DNA of 64,000 nt from Duganella sp. 1224 (GTDB lineage: Bacteria > Pseudomonadota > Gammaproteobacteria > Burkholderiales > Burkholderiaceae_D), in assembly GCF_013408245.1 (NCBI RefSeq), contig NZ_JACBYS010000010.1, positions 30,196 to 94,195 on the forward strand, given 5' to 3'. Position 1 is the stretch's first letter, and every line of letters begins with the position of its first letter. The position numbers and the translations under genes are program-made. The notes beneath the pieces were generated by a model, which was not told the origin of the DNA, ran no database searches, and saw only the letters and a list, made by a program, of their open reading frames with translations. This document shows positions 18,186-26,849 of the stretch, piece after piece.

Positions 18186-18194
18186 TGCCCGCCC

Positions 18195-19670
18195 ATGTTC
18201 AAACAGATGAAAATGGAGACCCGGCTGCATGCCGGCTTTGGCCTGGTTGTCGCGCTGGTTGTCGTGCTGGGCATCATCGCCTTTAGCAAGCTGACCTCCC
18301 TGCACAACCAATGGAACGACTTTGAAAACATCACGCTGGCGCGCAAGAACGCCGTGCTGGAGGCGGTGACCGCGCATGGCCGCGCGGTGCGCCACTTCAA
18401 GAACTACATCCTGCGCGGGCCGGACAGCAATGTCCAGTTCCGCAGCGAGCTGGCTGTCATAGACAAAGAGATGGGAGCCTACCGCGATGCCGGTCCGCTG
18501 ACGCCGGAGGAGCAGGGCCTGCTGGCCGAGGTGCTGGCCGGCGTCAAGGCCTATGACCACAGCATGTCCCAGCTGGAGGCCATGCACGAGAAAGGCATGA
18601 CGGCGCTGGAGATGGACAAGAACATCAAGGGCGCCGACGAAGCCATCGCCGCCGCCTTCCGCAAGCTGCTCAAGGTGAACGAGACCGAGACCAGTCGCGA
18701 GTCCGACGCCATGACCGACGTCACCAACTCCGCCAAGCAGATGATATTGGCGGTGGATGTGGTGATCGCGATACTCGGTTGCGTGCTGGCGCTGTGGCTG
18801 GCGCGCAGCCTGGCGGCGATCGTGCGCGATGTGCAGGTGGTGGTAGCCGGTTTGTCCAGTGCATCGCAGGAAGTCAGCGCGACGGCGCAGTCGCTGTCGC
18901 AGGCGGCCAGCGAGCAGGCCGCCGGCGTGGAGGAAACCAGCGCCTCGATCGAGCAGATGACGGCGTCGATCGCGCAGAACACCGAGAACGCCAAGATCAC
19001 CGACGGCATCGCCACGCAGGCGGCGGTGGAGGCGGCGCGCGGCGGCGAGGTGGTCAAGGCCACCGCGTCGGCCATGAAGCAAATCGCCGGCAAGATCGGC
19101 ATCATCGACGATATCGCCTACCAGACCAATCTGCTGGCGCTGAACGCGGCCATCGAGGCGGCGCGCGCCGGCGAGCATGGCAAGGGTTTCGCGGTGGTGG
19201 CGGCCGAGGTGCGCAAGCTGGCGGAACGCAGCCAGGTAGCGGCGCAGGAGATCGGCGAGGTGGCGGCGGACAGCGTCAAACTGGCGGAGCAGGCCGGCGA
19301 GATGTTCGACCAGCTGGCGCCGAATATCCGCAAGACCTCGGAGCTGGTGCAGGAGATTACGGCGGCGTCGGAGGAGCAGTCGTCCGGGGTGCGGCAGATT
19401 AACGGCGCGGTGATTCAGCTGAGCGAAACGACGCAGGTGAATGCGGCCAGCTCGGAGGAACTGGCGGCGACGTCGGAAGAGATGAGCGCGCAGGCGGATC
19501 AGCTGCGGCGGTTGATGGCGGTGTTCAAGCAGTACGCGGTGGATGACGGGCCGAGGGTGTCCTTGCGCCGGCCGGCGGTGCTGAAGGCCGCGAACCCCGC
19601 GCGGCCGGCGCGCGCGGTCGGGTTGGCGGCGGACAGCACCCCGGACGAAACCAAGTTCACGCGGTTCTGA
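18195..19670 (+). CDS. Methyl-accepting chemotaxis protein lacking a HAMP domain
   Basis: Chemoreceptor of 491 aa. I chose the start MFKQMKMETR (18195) for its Shine-Dalgarno AAGGAG; an in-frame ATG at 18165 lies in the leader. TM1 is at about residues 12-33, followed by a four-helix periplasmic sensor and TM2 at about 190-210. TM2 passes almost directly into the signalling helix (ARSLAAIVRDVQ, then ASQEVSATAQSL). The ~65-residue HAMP segment of its neighbour is absent. The signalling tip is intact and the tail ends TPDETKFTRF. It is separated from the previous MCP by 94 nt carrying nested inverted repeats. Confidence 0.92.
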   Translation: MFKQMKMETRLHAGFGLVVALVVVLGIIAFSKLTSLHNQWNDFENITLARKNAVLEAVTAHGRAVRHFKNYILRGPDSNVQFRSELAVIDKEMGAYRDAGPLTPEEQGLLAEVLAGVKAYDHSMSQLEAMHEKGMTALEMDKNIKGADEAIAAAFRKLLKVNETETSRESDAMTDVTNSAKQMILAVDVVIAILGCVLALWLARSLAAIVRDVQVVVAGLSSASQEVSATAQSLSQAASEQAAGVEETSASIEQMTASIAQNTENAKITDGIATQAAVEAARGGEVVKATASAMKQIAGKIGIIDDIAYQTNLLALNAAIEAARAGEHGKGFAVVAAEVRKLAERSQVAAQEIGEVAADSVKLAEQAGEMFDQLAPNIRKTSELVQEITAASEEQSSGVRQINGAVIQLSETTQVNAASSEELAATSEEMSAQADQLRRLMAVFKQYAVDDGPRVSLRRPAVLKAANPARPARAVGLAADSTPDETKFTRF

Positions 19671-19697
19671 CTCCTACCCCGCACGGCGCTCCGCCGC

Positions 19698-19727
19698 GGG
19701 GTCAGACCCCGTACGGGGTCTGACCCC
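19698..19727. repeat. GGGGTCAGACCCC palindromic element (copy A)
   Basis: GGGGTCAGACCCC, a GTAC spacer, then GGGGTCTGACCCC: a perfect 30-bp inverted repeat between the convergent MCP and methyltransferase genes. A further GC stem (CCCCGC / GCGGGG, about 19678-19700) precedes it. A related element with the arms swapped lies at 43397-43426. The repeat has the look of a REP-type element and could act as a transcription terminator or a nuclease block for both genes. Confidence 0.85.
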
Positions 19728-19745
19728 TCTGTCGTAGTGCGGGTT

Positions 19746-20561
<816 letters not shown>

Positions 20562-20632
20562 GCACTATCTCCTCAAATGTGGTGGTGAGCGCGATCATCG
20601 GCCAAGCACACAAACAGGTCAAGTGAAACAGG

Positions 20633-20706
20633 CGTCCGCACTGCCCCGGTGCGCGGACACATCGCGGACACCGACCGGACACCGGCGCGGACACCCGTGC
20701 GGACAT
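20633..20706 (+). promoter_or_regulatory. Five phased CGGACA repeats: candidate enhancer for a sigma-54 activator
   Basis: Direct copies of CGGACA start at 20654, 20665, 20676, 20688 and 20700, spaced 11, 11, 12 and 12 bp, so all face one side of the helix. An inverted copy (CGTCCG) starts at 20633. The array ends 43 bp before the sigma-54 -24 element of the tldD operon. The same hexamer, count, orientation and distance occur upstream of the exporter operon (50900-50941). Confidence 0.8.
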
Positions 20707-20746
20707 CCAACACAATCAAAACAGACACTTGCACAACAATTGTCGA

Positions 20747-20762
20747 TGGCATACATTTTGCA
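20747..20762 (+). promoter_or_regulatory. Sigma-54 (RpoN) promoter of the TldD/TldE operon
   Basis: TGGCATACATTTTGCA has the invariant GG (20748-20749) and GC (20760-20761) separated by exactly 10 bases. It matches the consensus TGGCAC-N5-TTGCA at nearly every position. The predicted start is near 20773, leaving a leader of about 90 nt before the tldD ATG at 20865. The remainder of the 20562-20864 gap holds the CGGACA array and the leader. Confidence 0.85.
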
Positions 20763-20864
20763 GACTGCTTTCCCCGATCCGCCGCAAACATCGGCAAATC
20801 AATAGAACAGGCGACGGATATTCAGCCAAATGGGCGGCTGGCCCACAACAATGTTGGAGATACT

Positions 20865-22502
20865 ATGGAACGACGTGCTTTCCTCAATATCAGTAGTCTG
20901 GCTCTGGGCACCATGCTGCTGCCCGCCTTTGGTCGCGCCATCGCCGCCGAAGAACTGCTCGCGCCAGTGGATGTGAAGTTCAAAAAAGCCCTGGCCGATA
21001 CCGCGATGACGGCCGCCACCCAGGCCGGCGCCTCCTACTGCGACGTGCGCGTGGGCCGCTACCTGAACCAGTTCATCACCACCCGTGACCTGAACGTGGA
21101 AAACGTCACCAACACCGAATCGGCCGGCGTCGGCGTGCGCGTGATCGCCGGCGGCGCCTATGGCTTTGCTGCCACCAACGACATGACGCCGGACGGCGTG
21201 GCGGCCGCCGCGCGCCAGGCCGTGGCCATCGCCAAGGCCAACGCCAAGCTGCAAACCGAACCGCTGATCCTGGCGCCGGTCAAGGGCGTGGGCGAAGTGT
21301 CGTGGGCCACGCCGATCGCCAAGGACTGGCGCACGGTGCCCATCAAGGACAAGGCCGAGCTGCTGATTGCCGCCAACAAGGCCGGCATGGACGGCGGCGC
21401 CAGCTTCATGCAGTCCTTGCTGTTCCAGGTGAACCAGCAGAAGTACTTCGCTTCCACCGACGGCTCCTACATCGACCAGGACGTGCACCGCCTGTGGGTG
21501 CCGTTCTTCGCCACCGCCGTCGACCAGAAGGAAAACAAGTTCCGCTCGCGCCAGGGCCTGTCGGCGCCGGTCGGCATGGGCTACGAATACCTGGACGCGC
21601 GCCCCGAGCACAAGCTGCAGGCCGCCGGCGGCGTCACCACGCTGTACACCAAGTCCTACGACATCATCGAAGACGCGCGCCTGGCCGGCAAGCAGGCCAA
21701 GTCCAAGCTGAAGGCCAAGTCGGTGGAGCCGGGCAAATACGACCTGGTGCTGACGCCGGAGCACCTGTGGCTGACCATCCACGAATCGGTCGGCCACCCG
21801 ACCGAGCTGGATCGCGTGCTGGGCTACGAGGCCAATTACGCCGGCACCAGCTTCGCCACGCTAGATAAGTGGCAGACCAAGAAGTTCAAATACGGCTCTG
21901 ACCTGGTCAACATCGTGGCCGACAAGACCACGCCTGGTTCGCTGGGCGCGGTCGGCTACGACGACGAAGGCGTCAAGTGCAAGAACTGGGACATCATCAA
22001 GGACGGCATCCTGGTCAACTACCAAGCCACGCGCGACCAGGCCCACATCATCGGCGAGAAGGAATCGCACGGCTGCTCGTACGCGGACAACTGGGCCAAT
22101 GTGCAGTTCCAGCGCATGCCGAACGTGTCGCTCAAGGCCGGCAAGAAGAAGATGACGCCGGACGAGATGATCAAGGACGTCAAGAAGGGCATCTACATCG
22201 TCGGCGACGGTTCCTTCTCGATCGACCAGCAGCGCTACAACTTCCAGTTCGGCGGCCAGCTGTTCTACGAAATCAAGAACGGCAAGATCGGCCAGCAGCT
22301 GGAGGACGTGGCTTATCAGTCCAACACCCAGGAGTTCTGGAATGCCTGCGTGGGTATTTGCGACGAGCGCGATTGGCGCATGGGCGGCTCCTTCTTCGAC
22401 GGCAAGGGCCAGCCACCGCAAGTGTCCATCGTGTCGCACGGCGCGTCGACGACGCGCTTCAACGGCATCAACGTGATCAACACCGCCCGCAAGATCGGCT
22501 AA
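20865..22502 (+). CDS. TldD/PmbA family metallopeptidase with Tat signal (copy 1, TldD-type)
   Basis: A 545-aa TldD-type subunit. It starts MERRAFLNISSLALG behind TTGGAG; the RR-x-F-L motif, hydrophobic stretch and AIAAEE end form a twin-arginine signal. That is unlike E. coli TldD, which is cytoplasmic. The zinc motif HESVGH (HExxxH) is at residues 306-311. Typical TldD blocks follow (ELDRVLGYEANYAGTSF, GIYIVGDGSFSID, DERDWRMGGSFFDGKGQP). TldD pairs with TldE to form a heterodimeric protease acting on unfolded peptides; in E. coli it matures microcin B17. Its TldE partner starts 21 nt downstream. A close second copy of the pair follows. Confidence 0.92.
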   Translation: MERRAFLNISSLALGTMLLPAFGRAIAAEELLAPVDVKFKKALADTAMTAATQAGASYCDVRVGRYLNQFITTRDLNVENVTNTESAGVGVRVIAGGAYGFAATNDMTPDGVAAAARQAVAIAKANAKLQTEPLILAPVKGVGEVSWATPIAKDWRTVPIKDKAELLIAANKAGMDGGASFMQSLLFQVNQQKYFASTDGSYIDQDVHRLWVPFFATAVDQKENKFRSRQGLSAPVGMGYEYLDARPEHKLQAAGGVTTLYTKSYDIIEDARLAGKQAKSKLKAKSVEPGKYDLVLTPEHLWLTIHESVGHPTELDRVLGYEANYAGTSFATLDKWQTKKFKYGSDLVNIVADKTTPGSLGAVGYDDEGVKCKNWDIIKDGILVNYQATRDQAHIIGEKESHGCSYADNWANVQFQRMPNVSLKAGKKKMTPDEMIKDVKKGIYIVGDGSFSIDQQRYNFQFGGQLFYEIKNGKIGQQLEDVAYQSNTQEFWNACVGICDERDWRMGGSFFDGKGQPPQVSIVSHGASTTRFNGINVINTARKIG

Positions 22503-22523
22503 GGCCCGGAGAGAGAGACAACC

Positions 22524-23861
22524 ATGAAATTCCTGAGTCAAGAAGAGACCAAGCGTATCAGCGACAAGGTGCTGTCCCTGACCAAAGCGGATCAGTGCGA
22601 AGTGACCATCAACGGCAGCCGCAAGGGCAATATCCGCTACGCGCGCAACGCCGTATCCACCGCCGGCCTGATTGAAGACACGCAGCTGGTGGTGTCGGTC
22701 GCCTTCGGCAAAAAACAGGGCACGGCATCGATCAACGAGTTTGACGAGAAGTCGCTGGAAAAAGCCGTGCGCCGCGCCGAGGATCTGGCGCGCCTGGCCC
22801 CGGAAAATCCGGAGTTCATGCCCACGCCGACCAAGCAGGAATACAAGGCCTCGCAGACCTTTTTCCAGAAGACTGCCGACATCGACCCGGAGTTCCGCGC
22901 CCAGGTGGCGGCGTACAGCATCGAGAACTCGCGCAAGAACAAGCTGGTGGCGGCGGGCTTCTTCACCGACGGCACGCAGTTCACTTCCATCGCCAACTCC
23001 AACGGCGTGTTCGGCTATCAGACCGATACGGGCCTGGATTTCACGCTGACGGTGCGCACCGAAGACGGCCGCGGTTCCGGCTGGGTCAAGCGCAGCGTGG
23101 GCGACGTCAGCAAGTTCGACGCGCGTGCCGCCTCGGATGTCGCCATCGAAAAGGCCCTGAACTCGGTCGATGCGAAAGCGCTGGAGCCGGGCCGCTACAC
23201 CGTGATCCTGGAACCTGCCGCCACCTCGGATGTACTGGCGTACATGTTCAATTCCTTCGACGCCCGCTCGGCCGACGAGGGCCGCAGCTTCCTGTCGAAG
23301 AAGGGCGGCGGCAACCGCCTGGGCGAAAAGCTGTTCGATGAGCAGGTCAACGTGTGGGCCGACCCGTGGGACAAGGATGTCGCCGTGCTGCCGTGGGATA
23401 CCGGCAGCATGCTGGCGCGCGAACGCCAGGACATCATCAAGAACGGCCGCATCGCCAACCTGGATTACTCGCAGTACTGGGCCAAGAAGCAGGGCAAGCG
23501 CGCCATCGGCACGCCGGGCAATATCATCATGGCCGGCACCAACAAGTCGACCCAGGAGCTGATCGCCAATACCAAGAAGGGCATCCTGGTCACGCGTACC
23601 TGGTACATCCGCATGGTGGATCCGCAGTCGGTGCTGCTGACCGGCCTGACGCGCGACGGCACCTTCTACATCGAGAACGGCAAGATCAAGCACCCGATCA
23701 AGAACTTCCGCTTCAACGAAAGCCCGGTGTCGATGCTGAACAACATCGATGAAATCGGCAAGCCGGAGATTCTGTCGGGCGACGAGTCGCAGTTCCAGTT
23801 GCTGATACCGGCGATGAAGGTGCGCGACTTTAACTTCACGTCGCTGTCGGACGCGGTGTAA
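22524..23861 (+). CDS. TldD/PmbA family protein, TldE-type partner (copy 1)
   Basis: TldE/PmbA-type subunit of 445 aa without HExxxH, as expected for the non-catalytic partner. It has no signal peptide (MKFLSQEETKRISDKVLSL). Conserved family segments include RYARNAVSTAGL, VSVAFGKKQGTASI, LEPAATSDVL, FLSKKGGGNRLGEKLFDE and NESPVSMLNNIDEIG. If its Tat-bearing TldD partner is exported folded, this subunit would have to travel with it or stay cytoplasmic. It is followed 2 nt later by the second tldD. Confidence 0.9.
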   Translation: MKFLSQEETKRISDKVLSLTKADQCEVTINGSRKGNIRYARNAVSTAGLIEDTQLVVSVAFGKKQGTASINEFDEKSLEKAVRRAEDLARLAPENPEFMPTPTKQEYKASQTFFQKTADIDPEFRAQVAAYSIENSRKNKLVAAGFFTDGTQFTSIANSNGVFGYQTDTGLDFTLTVRTEDGRGSGWVKRSVGDVSKFDARAASDVAIEKALNSVDAKALEPGRYTVILEPAATSDVLAYMFNSFDARSADEGRSFLSKKGGGNRLGEKLFDEQVNVWADPWDKDVAVLPWDTGSMLARERQDIIKNGRIANLDYSQYWAKKQGKRAIGTPGNIIMAGTNKSTQELIANTKKGILVTRTWYIRMVDPQSVLLTGLTRDGTFYIENGKIKHPIKNFRFNESPVSMLNNIDEIGKPEILSGDESQFQLLIPAMKVRDFNFTSLSDAV

Positions 23862-23863
23862 GC

Positions 23864-25501
23864 ATGGAGCGGCGTTCATTTCTCAAGGTAGGCGCCGTCG
23901 CTGGCGGCAGCCTGCTGGTGCCGGTGTTCGGCAACGCGATTGCGGCCGAGGAGCTGCTCAATCCCATGGCTGTGCAGTTCAAGAAATCGCTGGCCGACGC
24001 CGCGATGAACGCCGCGACCAAGGCCGGTGCGTCGTATTGCGACGTGCGCATCGGCCGTTACCTGAACCAGTTCATCACCACGCGCGACCTCAACGTGGAG
24101 AACATCGTCAACACCGAATCGTCCGGCGTGGGCGTGCGCGTGATCGCCGGTGGCGCCTACGGCTTCTGCTCGACCAACGTGATGACGCTGGACGCGGTGG
24201 CCGACGCGGCGCGCCAGGCGGTGGCCATCGCCAAGGCCAATGCGCGCCTGCAAACCGAGCCGGTGGTGCTGGCGCCGGTCAAAGGCGTGGGCGAGGTGGC
24301 GTGGGCCACGCCGTTCAAAAAGGACTGGCGCTCGGTGCCGATCAAGGACAAGGCAGACATGCTGCTGGCCGCGAACAAGGCCGGCCTGGACGCCGGCGCC
24401 AGCTTCATGGCGGCCAACCTGTTCCAGGTGAACCAGCAGAAGTACTTCGCGTCCACCGATGGTTCCTACATCGATCAGGACATCCATCGTCTGTGGTCGC
24501 CGTTCACCGCCACGGCGGTCGACAAGGCCAGCGGCAAGTTCCGCACGCGTGACGGTCTGTCGTCGCCGGCCAGCATGGGCTTCGAGTTCTTCGACTGCAA
24601 ACCGGAGAACCGCGTCAAGGCAGCGGGCGGCGTCACCACGCTGTACAAGGGCGCTTACGATCTGATCGAGGACGCGCGCGCGGCAGGCCGCCAGGCGCGC
24701 GAGAAGCTGACCGCCAAGACGGTCGAACCGGGCAAGTACGACCTGGTGCTGTCGCCGGAACACCTGTTCCTGACCATCCACGAATCGGTCGGCCACGCCA
24801 CCGAGCTGGATCGCGTGCTGGGCTACGAGGCCAATTACGCCGGCACCAGCTTCGCCACGCTGGATAAGTGGAAGTCGAAGAATTTCAAGTACGGTTCGGA
24901 TCTGGTCAACATCGTCGCCGACAAGACCACGCCGGCGTCGCTGGGTCTCGTCGCCTATGACGATGAAGGCGTGGCGGCCAAGCGCTGGGACCTGATCCGC
25001 AACGGCATCCTGGTCAACTACCAGGCCACGCGCGACCAGGCGGCCATTATCGGCGAGAAGGAATCGCAGGGCTGCTCGTATGCGGACAGCTGGAGCAGCG
25101 TGCAGTTCCAGCGCATGCCCAACGTGTCGCTGGAGGCGGGCAAGAAGAAGCTGACGCCGGACGAGATGGTCAAGGATGTCAAGAAGGGCATCTACATCAT
25201 GGGACGCGGCTCGTACTCGATCGATCAGCAGCGCTACAACTTTCAGTTTGGCGGCCAACTGTACTTCGAAATCAGGAACGGCAAGATCGTCAACCAGCTG
25301 GAAGACGTGGCCTATCAGTCGAATACGCAGGAATTCTGGAACGCCTGCACGGCGCTGTGCGATGAACGCGACTGGCGCATGGGCGGTTCGTTCTTCGACG
25401 GTAAAGGCCAGCCTAGCCAGGTGAGCGCCGTATCCCATGGCTCGCCAACCACGCGCTTCAATGGTATCAACGTGATTAACACCGCCCGCAAGATTGGATA
25501 A
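23864..25501 (+). CDS. TldD/PmbA family metallopeptidase with Tat signal (copy 2, TldD-type)
   Basis: Second TldD-type protein, also 545 aa and colinear with copy 1 over the whole length. It starts MERRSFLKVGAVAGGS, a textbook Tat motif (RRSFLK), with the cleavage region NAIAAEE. HESVGH is again at residues 306-311. Differences from copy 1 are spread through the protein, so this is an old duplication with both copies still under selection. It starts 2 nt after the TldE-1 stop and ends 3 nt before TldE-2. Confidence 0.92.
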   Translation: MERRSFLKVGAVAGGSLLVPVFGNAIAAEELLNPMAVQFKKSLADAAMNAATKAGASYCDVRIGRYLNQFITTRDLNVENIVNTESSGVGVRVIAGGAYGFCSTNVMTLDAVADAARQAVAIAKANARLQTEPVVLAPVKGVGEVAWATPFKKDWRSVPIKDKADMLLAANKAGLDAGASFMAANLFQVNQQKYFASTDGSYIDQDIHRLWSPFTATAVDKASGKFRTRDGLSSPASMGFEFFDCKPENRVKAAGGVTTLYKGAYDLIEDARAAGRQAREKLTAKTVEPGKYDLVLSPEHLFLTIHESVGHATELDRVLGYEANYAGTSFATLDKWKSKNFKYGSDLVNIVADKTTPASLGLVAYDDEGVAAKRWDLIRNGILVNYQATRDQAAIIGEKESQGCSYADSWSSVQFQRMPNVSLEAGKKKLTPDEMVKDVKKGIYIMGRGSYSIDQQRYNFQFGGQLYFEIRNGKIVNQLEDVAYQSNTQEFWNACTALCDERDWRMGGSFFDGKGQPSQVSAVSHGSPTTRFNGINVINTARKIG

Positions 25502-25504
25502 CAG

Positions 25505-26842
25505 ATGAAGATGCTGAATCAGGAAGAAGCAAAACGCATTTGCGACAAGCTGATGTCCTTGTCCAAGGCGGACGAGTGCCGCGTGCAGATCAGCGGCGCG
25601 CGCAATGGCAATATCCGCTATGCGCGCAACGCGGTGTCCACGGCCGGCCTGGCGCAGAACACGCAGCTGACGGTGAGCGTCGCTTTCGGCAAGCGCCAGG
25701 GCACGGCGTCCATCAACGAGTTTGACGACAAGTCGCTGGAAAAGGTGATCCGCCGCGCCGAAGACGTGGCGCGCCTGGCGCCGGAAAATCCGGAGTTCCA
25801 GCCGGCCATCAAGAAGCAGGAGTACAAGCCATCCGCCACCTTCAGTGAGGCCACGGCGGCCATCGATCCGGAATACCGCGCCGAAGTTGCGGCGCTGAGC
25901 ATCAACTCGGCGCGCAAGCAGGGGCTGGTGGCGGCGGGCTTCTTCAGCGATACCACCGGCTTTGAAACCGTGGCCAATTCGAACGGCGTGTTCGGCTACC
26001 AGACCTTGAGCAACCTGGGTTTCACCGTCACCACGCGGACCGAGGACGGGCGCGGCTCCGGCTGGGTGACGCGCTCCGCCAACGACGCCCGCAAGTTCGA
26101 CGCGCGCGAGGCTTCCGAGATCGCCATCGAAAAGGCGCTGAAGTCGGTTGATGCGAAGGCGCTGGAACCGGGCCGCTACACCGTCATCCTGGAGCCGGCG
26201 GCGACGTCGGAAATCATCGGCCGCATGTTCGGCGCCTTCGATGCGCGTCAGGCCGACGAGGGCCGCAGCTTCCTGTCGAAAAAGGGCGGCGGCAATCGCC
26301 TGGGCGAGAAGCTGTTTGATGAACAGGTCAACATCTGGGCCGATCCGTGGAATCCGGACGTGCCGGTGCTGCCGTGGGATGGCCAGGCTATGCTGGCGCG
26401 CGAGCGCGCGGATGTGGTCAAGGGCGGCAAGATCGCCTCGCTGGATTACACGCGCTACTGGGCAGAGAAGCAGGGGCAGCGCGCGACCGGCCGTCATGGC
26501 AACATGATCATGTCCGGCGGCGGCAAGTCGACCGAGGAGCTGATTGCCTCGACCAAAAAGGGAATACTTGTCACGCGCACCTGGTATATCCGCATGGTCG
26601 ATCCGCAGTCGCTGCTGCTGACCGGCCTCACGCGCGACGGCACCTTCTACATCGAGAACGGCAAGATCAAGCACCCGGTGAAGAACTTCCGCTTCAACGA
26701 AAGCCCGGTGTCGATGCTGAACAATATCGATGAACTGGGCAAGCCGGTGGTGATCGGCGGCGACGAAGTGCGCTATCAGATGCTGATTCCGCCGATGAAG
26801 GTGCGCGACTTTAACTTCACGTCCCTGTCGGACGCGGTGTAA
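25505..26842 (+). CDS. TldD/PmbA family protein, TldE-type partner (copy 2)
   Basis: Second TldE-type subunit, 445 aa, the same length as copy 1 and alignable throughout (NAVSTAGLAQNTQL, VAFGKRQGTASINEFDDKSLEKV, SFLSKKGGGNRLGEKLFDEQVN, RVRDF-type C-terminus KVRDFNFTSLSDAV). No signal peptide and no zinc motif. The final 40 nt are almost identical to the end of copy 1, suggesting recent gene conversion or strong constraint. Confidence 0.9.
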   Translation: MKMLNQEEAKRICDKLMSLSKADECRVQISGARNGNIRYARNAVSTAGLAQNTQLTVSVAFGKRQGTASINEFDDKSLEKVIRRAEDVARLAPENPEFQPAIKKQEYKPSATFSEATAAIDPEYRAEVAALSINSARKQGLVAAGFFSDTTGFETVANSNGVFGYQTLSNLGFTVTTRTEDGRGSGWVTRSANDARKFDAREASEIAIEKALKSVDAKALEPGRYTVILEPAATSEIIGRMFGAFDARQADEGRSFLSKKGGGNRLGEKLFDEQVNIWADPWNPDVPVLPWDGQAMLARERADVVKGGKIASLDYTRYWAEKQGQRATGRHGNMIMSGGGKSTEELIASTKKGILVTRTWYIRMVDPQSLLLTGLTRDGTFYIENGKIKHPVKNFRFNESPVSMLNNIDELGKPVVIGGDEVRYQMLIPPMKVRDFNFTSLSDAV

Positions 26843-26849
26843 AGCGGCT

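Noticed and set aside
16421..19670. The two adjacent MCP genes as a recent segmental duplication or mobile repeat
   Set aside because: Only the signalling halves are near-identical. Periplasmic domains, lengths and flanks differ, so this is an ordinary receptor paralogue pair without repeat boundaries or transposase.
23876..26674. 932-codon open frame antisense to the second TldD/TldE pair (and a 672-codon one at 21861-23879)
   Set aside because: The sense strand carries clear conserved proteins with family motifs. The antisense products are Arg/His/Leu/Val-rich and typical of codon shadows.
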